Assembly (NCBI GenBank): GCA_036402075.1 | Contig: DASWTP010000187.1 | Location: forward strand, 62,001 to 126,000 | Source of the DNA: Chryseosolibacter sp036402075 | Lineage (GTDB): Bacteria; Bacteroidota; Bacteroidia; Cytophagales; Cyclobacteriaceae | Reading direction: 5' to 3' | DNA: 64,000 bases | Part shown: in pieces, positions 60,082 through 64,000 of the stretch | Position numbering within the stretch: the stretch's first letter is position 1 | Layout of the letters: every line of letters starts with the position of its first letter | Notes under the pieces: model-generated | What the model was told of the DNA's origin: nothing | The model's database searches: none | What the model saw: the letters and a program-made list of their open reading frames with translations, nothing else | Position numbers and translations under genes: made by a program

Positions 60082-63000
60082 TTGATCGGGTTGAAGAAAA
60101 AGGTCGTCATTCTCCTTGCCGCATTTTCCGTCTGCCTTGTCGCAGGGCTGTCGCTTGCCGCATTATCAACGCAAGCAGTGAACGAAAGATCGATCGCGGA
60201 TAAAATTGCTACTAACCTGCAGCGCGAGCTCGAAAAGGCCAGCGCTGATCTGGACGCAGTTTCTCAAACGCTTCACGCTACCGAAACTTTTCCTTCGGAT
60301 TACATAACGAAAGTATCGTATCCGTTTTTTATCTACCGTTCTGATTCACTTTACTTCTGGTCGGATAACCATTTCGTTCCGCCTGCAACTATGGTTACAG
60401 ACACGTTTAGCGTGCGGTTTATTAAGAGCGGCAGCGAGTCTTTTTTACTGAAGAAGATTGTAACGGATGGCGGTTTTTCAATTGTTTCCTTCTTAAACCT
60501 TCAGCGCGACTATTCGATCCACAACGACTATCTGAACCTGGAATGGAATAAAAGTATTCTTCCCTCGGCCAGTCTCGCACTGCTCGATGTCAATTCAAGC
60601 ATTGGCGAACGCGTATGTGTTGGGGGCGAATGTTTGTTTCGGGTGAGTATTGTGGGTGAACTTCCCTCGCGAAAAGGTCTGGCGATTGCAGCGATTGTAT
60701 TCATTTCAGTTTCAATCGTGATCCTAGTGTACCTGGCTTTCGTTAGTCTTCAATCGGTAAGTGCGCGTGCTCCCGAAGCCGGTATTGTACTGCTCGCTGC
60801 CTTTCTGCTGCTCGTGAGAAGCCTGATGGTATATTTTGATTTCCCTTTCGCCCTTGTGTATGGAACGTTGTTCGACCCGGTGATTTTCAGATCTTCAGCC
60901 ATCAATGCTTCACTTGGCGATTTGTTTCTGAACGTTGCGGCATTGCTGGCCGTTTGTATTTATATTTTTCGAAACTATTACAGATTCGCGTTTGTCGGCA
61001 GCCTGAAACGCCCCGCATTTGCATGGGCGTTTTCAGTGTTTGGGTCGCTCTGCGTTCTCTTCGCCACGCTTTTTCCGTTCATCGTTATCCAAACGATTTA
61101 CAATAACTCATCCATTGTTCTTGATATTTCCGAGTCTCTATCCTTTGATGAACTGAGGATCGTGGCGCTGCTTACGGTGCTCATGTCCGGTATATGCTTC
61201 TTCCTGTTTTCCCATGCGTTTCTAAGGATGCTCGGCAGCGACCAAAATCGAACACGTGTAATCATCGGCTTTGTCATTGCAGCAATTGTCTTCGCGGTGA
61301 TTAATGAAAGTTCAGGTCAGGCGTATCGATACACGCTCGGAGTGGCGGTTGTGTATTTTGTCACCGTATTTTTCCTGCGTCTTTATCGCAGCCTGAAGCG
61401 GTTAAGTTACAGCACGTTCTCTTACCTGTTCATTGCCACGTTTTGTATTTCGATTGTAGGGGCCAGTGGAGTACACTTATTCAGTTCGAAAGAAAAGATT
61501 GAAAGCCAGTTTCGCTTCGCCAGCAATTTTTTGATCGATCGGGATATCTTTGGTGAATACCTGCTGCACGAAGCATCACTAAAGATTGCCAATGATGCGT
61601 TCACCCAGGCTCGGATCGTAACACCCTTCCTCGGCACTGAAGCAATTGGCCAGAAGATCCGTCAGGTTTTTCTGCCCAGCTATTTCAATAAATATGATGT
61701 TGAAATTTTTATTTTCAACTCTACCGGGGAAACAGTAGGGAACAGTCTCGCACCTTCTTTTGCCGAAATGGTGCAGCGCTATGATGCCGATCCGTTCAGA
61801 ACCGCCTACCAGGGAATCTATTTTGTCAATAATCCCCAATCTGATATTACACAGAAATACCTGATCGTTGTTCCAATTTACCGCGCGTCAACGATTTCCG
61901 GGTACGTTGTTGTCGAGCTTTCATTGAAGAAAATCATCCCGGAAAATGTTTATCCGGAGCTACTGGTAGACTACACGTTTCAACAGTTTTATCGCACGCA
62001 GGATATTAGTTATGCCGTTTGGGCAAACGATAACTATGTTTTTACCTCGGGTGATTTTAATTATCAGAAGTTGTTCAAGCGCTCGATGATGGGAAACACA
62101 AGACTGCATACGGTAGGTATGGAGGCTTTTGGATACGACCACATCGCGCAGGAAGATCAGAACGGCAGGGTGGCGTTGGTTTCGACCAAAGTTTCTCCGC
62201 TAACGTACCGCGTTGCAAACTTTTCTTTCTTATTCGTGCTCGGACTTTTTGTGATCCTGGTGCTCATTTTCTTCCAGGGCCTCTTCAATTACTTTCGTGG
62301 ACGCAGATTATTCTTTTCCGCGCGCATTCAGCTTTACCTGAATCTAGCCTTTTTTATTCCCCTGATCATTGTCAGCATCACGGTGGTGAGTCTAACGACA
62401 CGTTCTTCCAAGCAGCAACTTGACCGGGAATACCGTGATAAGTCGCGCGTGTTCGGGGAAGAAATTAACAGCTACCTGGATGATTACTTATTCCGGAATA
62501 TTGAAAATACAATTTCCTTCAACAACCGACTGTCGGAGCTGGCCAACTTGTCAAACCTTGATGCAAACATTTACAGTCCCGATGGTGCGTTGCTCGCAAC
62601 AAGTCAGCCATTGATCTTTGAAACCCATTTGCTGTCGCCTTACATCAATGCAAGCGCTTTTCAAAAGATCAAGAGTGGTGAGAACTCTTTTATTGAATCG
62701 GAGCGGGTGGGCAAGCTGGAGTATTTTATTGCTTACACTGCACTTAAGTCAACCCAGACTGCCGAGCTGATTGGCATTTTGGGAATTCCATTTTTCCAGT
62801 CAGCCTATTTCCTGGAGCAGGCTCAGATTGTAATCCTCACCAACATTCTCAATATTTTTGCTTTCATTTTCATTGCCCTGCTGATCTTGTCATACTTTGT
62901 TTCGGAATGGCTCACGTTCCCGTTGAAATTCATTACCCAATCACTGAAACGAACTTCGCTGAACAGACTGAACAAACCGCTAACGTGGAACACCACGGAC

Positions 63001-63738
63001 GAGATCGGCTTGATGGTGAAAGAATATAACGCGATGTTGTATAAGCTTAGTGAGAGCAAAAATCAGCTTGAGCAAACCCAGCGTGAGAAGGCTTGGCGCG
63101 AAATTGCCCAACAAGTGGCTCACGAAATCAAAAACCCGCTGACCCCGATGAAGTTGACGCTTCAGCAGCTTCAACGACAGATCGAGAACAATAATAGCAA
63201 CCCTGACAAGACGCAGAAGGCTGTAGCTATGTTGTTGTCGCAGGTTGATACGCTGAATGACATTGCATCCTCCTTCAGTGGATTTGCAAAAATGCCTGAG
63301 CCATCGATCAAGAAGCTTGAACTCGTTTCGTGCGTCAGGTCAGCCGTTGATCTTCATGCGGCATCTGGAGAGATTGCTTTTCGCTCCATAGCAAAAGAAA
63401 TATTTGTGATGGGTGATGAGCAGATGCTAAACCGAACATTTTCAAACATTATCCTTAACGGGCTGCAGTCGGGAATTCCGGGTCAGGCGATCAAGATTAA
63501 CGTTTCCATCTCGGTTCATCTGCAAACAGTTCGAATTGAATTTCGCGACAACGGAAAAGGCATCGATCCCTCTATTGCAGAGCTCGTTTTCCTTCCTCAT
63601 TTCAGCACGAAAAAAACCGGATCAGGTATCGGCCTTGCGATCTCTAAACAAGGCATTGAGCAAATGCACGGAAGGATCTGGTTTGAAACAAAGGTGGGGG
63701 AAGGCACTTCGTTTTTTATTGAACTGCCAACGGCTTAA
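60082..63738 (+). CDS. large multi-helix NtrY-like sensor histidine kinase
   Basis: A 1218-aa protein from a TTG start (a second TTG lies at 60091). It has an N-terminal helix, a first periplasmic domain (about 30-190), a block of about seven helices (about 200-450), a second extracytoplasmic domain (about 470-710), a helix pair, a third domain (about 775-925), and a helix followed by HAMP (about 950-1000). The kinase core has the phospho-acceptor His1014 in AHEIKNPLTPMKL and the ATPase boxes NIILNGLQ, DNGKGIDP, and TKKTGSGIGLAISKQ. No response regulator gene is in the window. Confidence 0.9.
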   Translation: MIGLKKKVVILLAAFSVCLVAGLSLAALSTQAVNERSIADKIATNLQRELEKASADLDAVSQTLHATETFPSDYITKVSYPFFIYRSDSLYFWSDNHFVPPATMVTDTFSVRFIKSGSESFLLKKIVTDGGFSIVSFLNLQRDYSIHNDYLNLEWNKSILPSASLALLDVNSSIGERVCVGGECLFRVSIVGELPSRKGLAIAAIVFISVSIVILVYLAFVSLQSVSARAPEAGIVLLAAFLLLVRSLMVYFDFPFALVYGTLFDPVIFRSSAINASLGDLFLNVAALLAVCIYIFRNYYRFAFVGSLKRPAFAWAFSVFGSLCVLFATLFPFIVIQTIYNNSSIVLDISESLSFDELRIVALLTVLMSGICFFLFSHAFLRMLGSDQNRTRVIIGFVIAAIVFAVINESSGQAYRYTLGVAVVYFVTVFFLRLYRSLKRLSYSTFSYLFIATFCISIVGASGVHLFSSKEKIESQFRFASNFLIDRDIFGEYLLHEASLKIANDAFTQARIVTPFLGTEAIGQKIRQVFLPSYFNKYDVEIFIFNSTGETVGNSLAPSFAEMVQRYDADPFRTAYQGIYFVNNPQSDITQKYLIVVPIYRASTISGYVVVELSLKKIIPENVYPELLVDYTFQQFYRTQDISYAVWANDNYVFTSGDFNYQKLFKRSMMGNTRLHTVGMEAFGYDHIAQEDQNGRVALVSTKVSPLTYRVANFSFLFVLGLFVILVLIFFQGLFNYFRGRRLFFSARIQLYLNLAFFIPLIIVSITVVSLTTRSSKQQLDREYRDKSRVFGEEINSYLDDYLFRNIENTISFNNRLSELANLSNLDANIYSPDGALLATSQPLIFETHLLSPYINASAFQKIKSGENSFIESERVGKLEYFIAYTALKSTQTAELIGILGIPFFQSAYFLEQAQIVILTNILNIFAFIFIALLILSYFVSEWLTFPLKFITQSLKRTSLNRLNKPLTWNTTDEIGLMVKEYNAMLYKLSESKNQLEQTQREKAWREIAQQVAHEIKNPLTPMKLTLQQLQRQIENNNSNPDKTQKAVAMLLSQVDTLNDIASSFSGFAKMPEPSIKKLELVSCVRSAVDLHAASGEIAFRSIAKEIFVMGDEQMLNRTFSNIILNGLQSGIPGQAIKINVSISVHLQTVRIEFRDNGKGIDPSIAELVFLPHFSTKKTGSGIGLAISKQGIEQMHGRIWFETKVGEGTSFFIELPTA

Positions 63739-64000
63739 CGCTGTCGGAAAAAAAACAATGTAGAAGTAAGGTCTATCGGTCAACTTCATCAGTCGATCTT
63801 CGGTGTTCAATATTGGATATTGGATTGTCAGTCACTAACATGAGTCGATTATAACGCGCAATCCTGGGGCGAAAAAATGTCGAACATTCAACACTCAATG
63901 TCGAATGTCGAAGTGGGAATACCAATTAACAGACTAACACTTCTAACTGCTCACCGGCTCAAACTATCTATCATGCGCCCAGGCCACATGAGCACACGAC
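63739..64000. other. intergenic end region with heptamer word repeats
   Basis: No gene is supported here. The stretch holds two ATTGGAT-like words (about 63812-63826) and a partly inverted pair of TGTCGAA/TTCGACA-type words (about 63878-63921). A short open frame starts at 63973 and runs off the end of the window, too short to judge. Confidence 0.4.

Noticed and set aside
63973..64000. ATG at 63973 as start of a further gene
   Set aside because: Only nine codons are visible before the window ends; nothing supports it.

Overview
The window looks like a chromosomal segment of a Bacteroidota bacterium, most likely order Cytophagales. The signs are a gliding gene (gldG) at the left edge, a complete Alternative Complex III (act) plus aa3/caa3 oxidase locus, Bacteroidota-restricted families (DUF4340, DUF3857, DUF5916, TIGR02757, cytochrome oxidase with DUF420 and DUF983 partners), gene starts without clear Shine-Dalgarno sequences, and several TAnnTTTG-like -7 boxes. 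No rRNA, tRNA, CRISPR array or prophage was seen. Genus and species cannot be told from the sequence alone.

Layout. 1-8 kb: the end of a gldG-DUF4340 operon, dnaN, a small phosphoesterase, a DUF3857 protein, a membrane coiled-coil protein and a GH16 lipoprotein. 8-19.7 kb: two envelope-type ECF sigma modules. The first is sigma, a membrane HEAT protein and two DUF4097 proteins. The second is sigma, a membrane coiled-coil protein and a secreted protein, closed by a clear terminator. Between them lie a SPOR/OmpA protein, a large secreted protein with Fn3-like repeats and two amidotransferase-like domains, a tiny Gly/Asn-rich protein and a methyltransferase. 19.8-24.1 kb: a tripartite efflux operon (adaptor, MacB-type permease, TolC) with no ATPase gene. 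24.1-24.8 kb: a REP-associated tyrosine transposase with a 42-bp tandem repeat array at its 3' end. 24.8-42.5 kb: a housekeeping and miscellaneous region with purB, a DUF5916 outer-membrane protein, a PaaE-like reductase, sterol desaturase, CDF transporter, SMP-30 lactonase, AraC and MarR regulators, M3 peptidase, yceI, trmN6, Gfo/Idh oxidoreductase, cupin, beta-lactamase-like hydrolase and TIGR02757. 42.5-63.7 kb: the respiratory block actABCDEF - coxB - coxA - ctaA - ctaB - two subunit III genes - subunit IV - SCO-like - DUF420 - small Cys protein - DUF983 - a 1218-aa sensor kinase.

Functionally, ActABCDEF would oxidise menaquinol and pass electrons through c-type hemes to the cox oxidase; CtaA and CtaB make its heme A.

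The observations most worth checking are: (1) actF is cut by an in-frame TAA after its first membrane helix, with reading frame preserved across it; (2) the transposase and 42-bp repeat unit; (3) a family of intergenic palindromes built from tandem ~7-nt words, a different word at each site; (4) the Fn3/dual-amidotransferase secreted protein; (5) the two ECF modules with unusual membrane partners.
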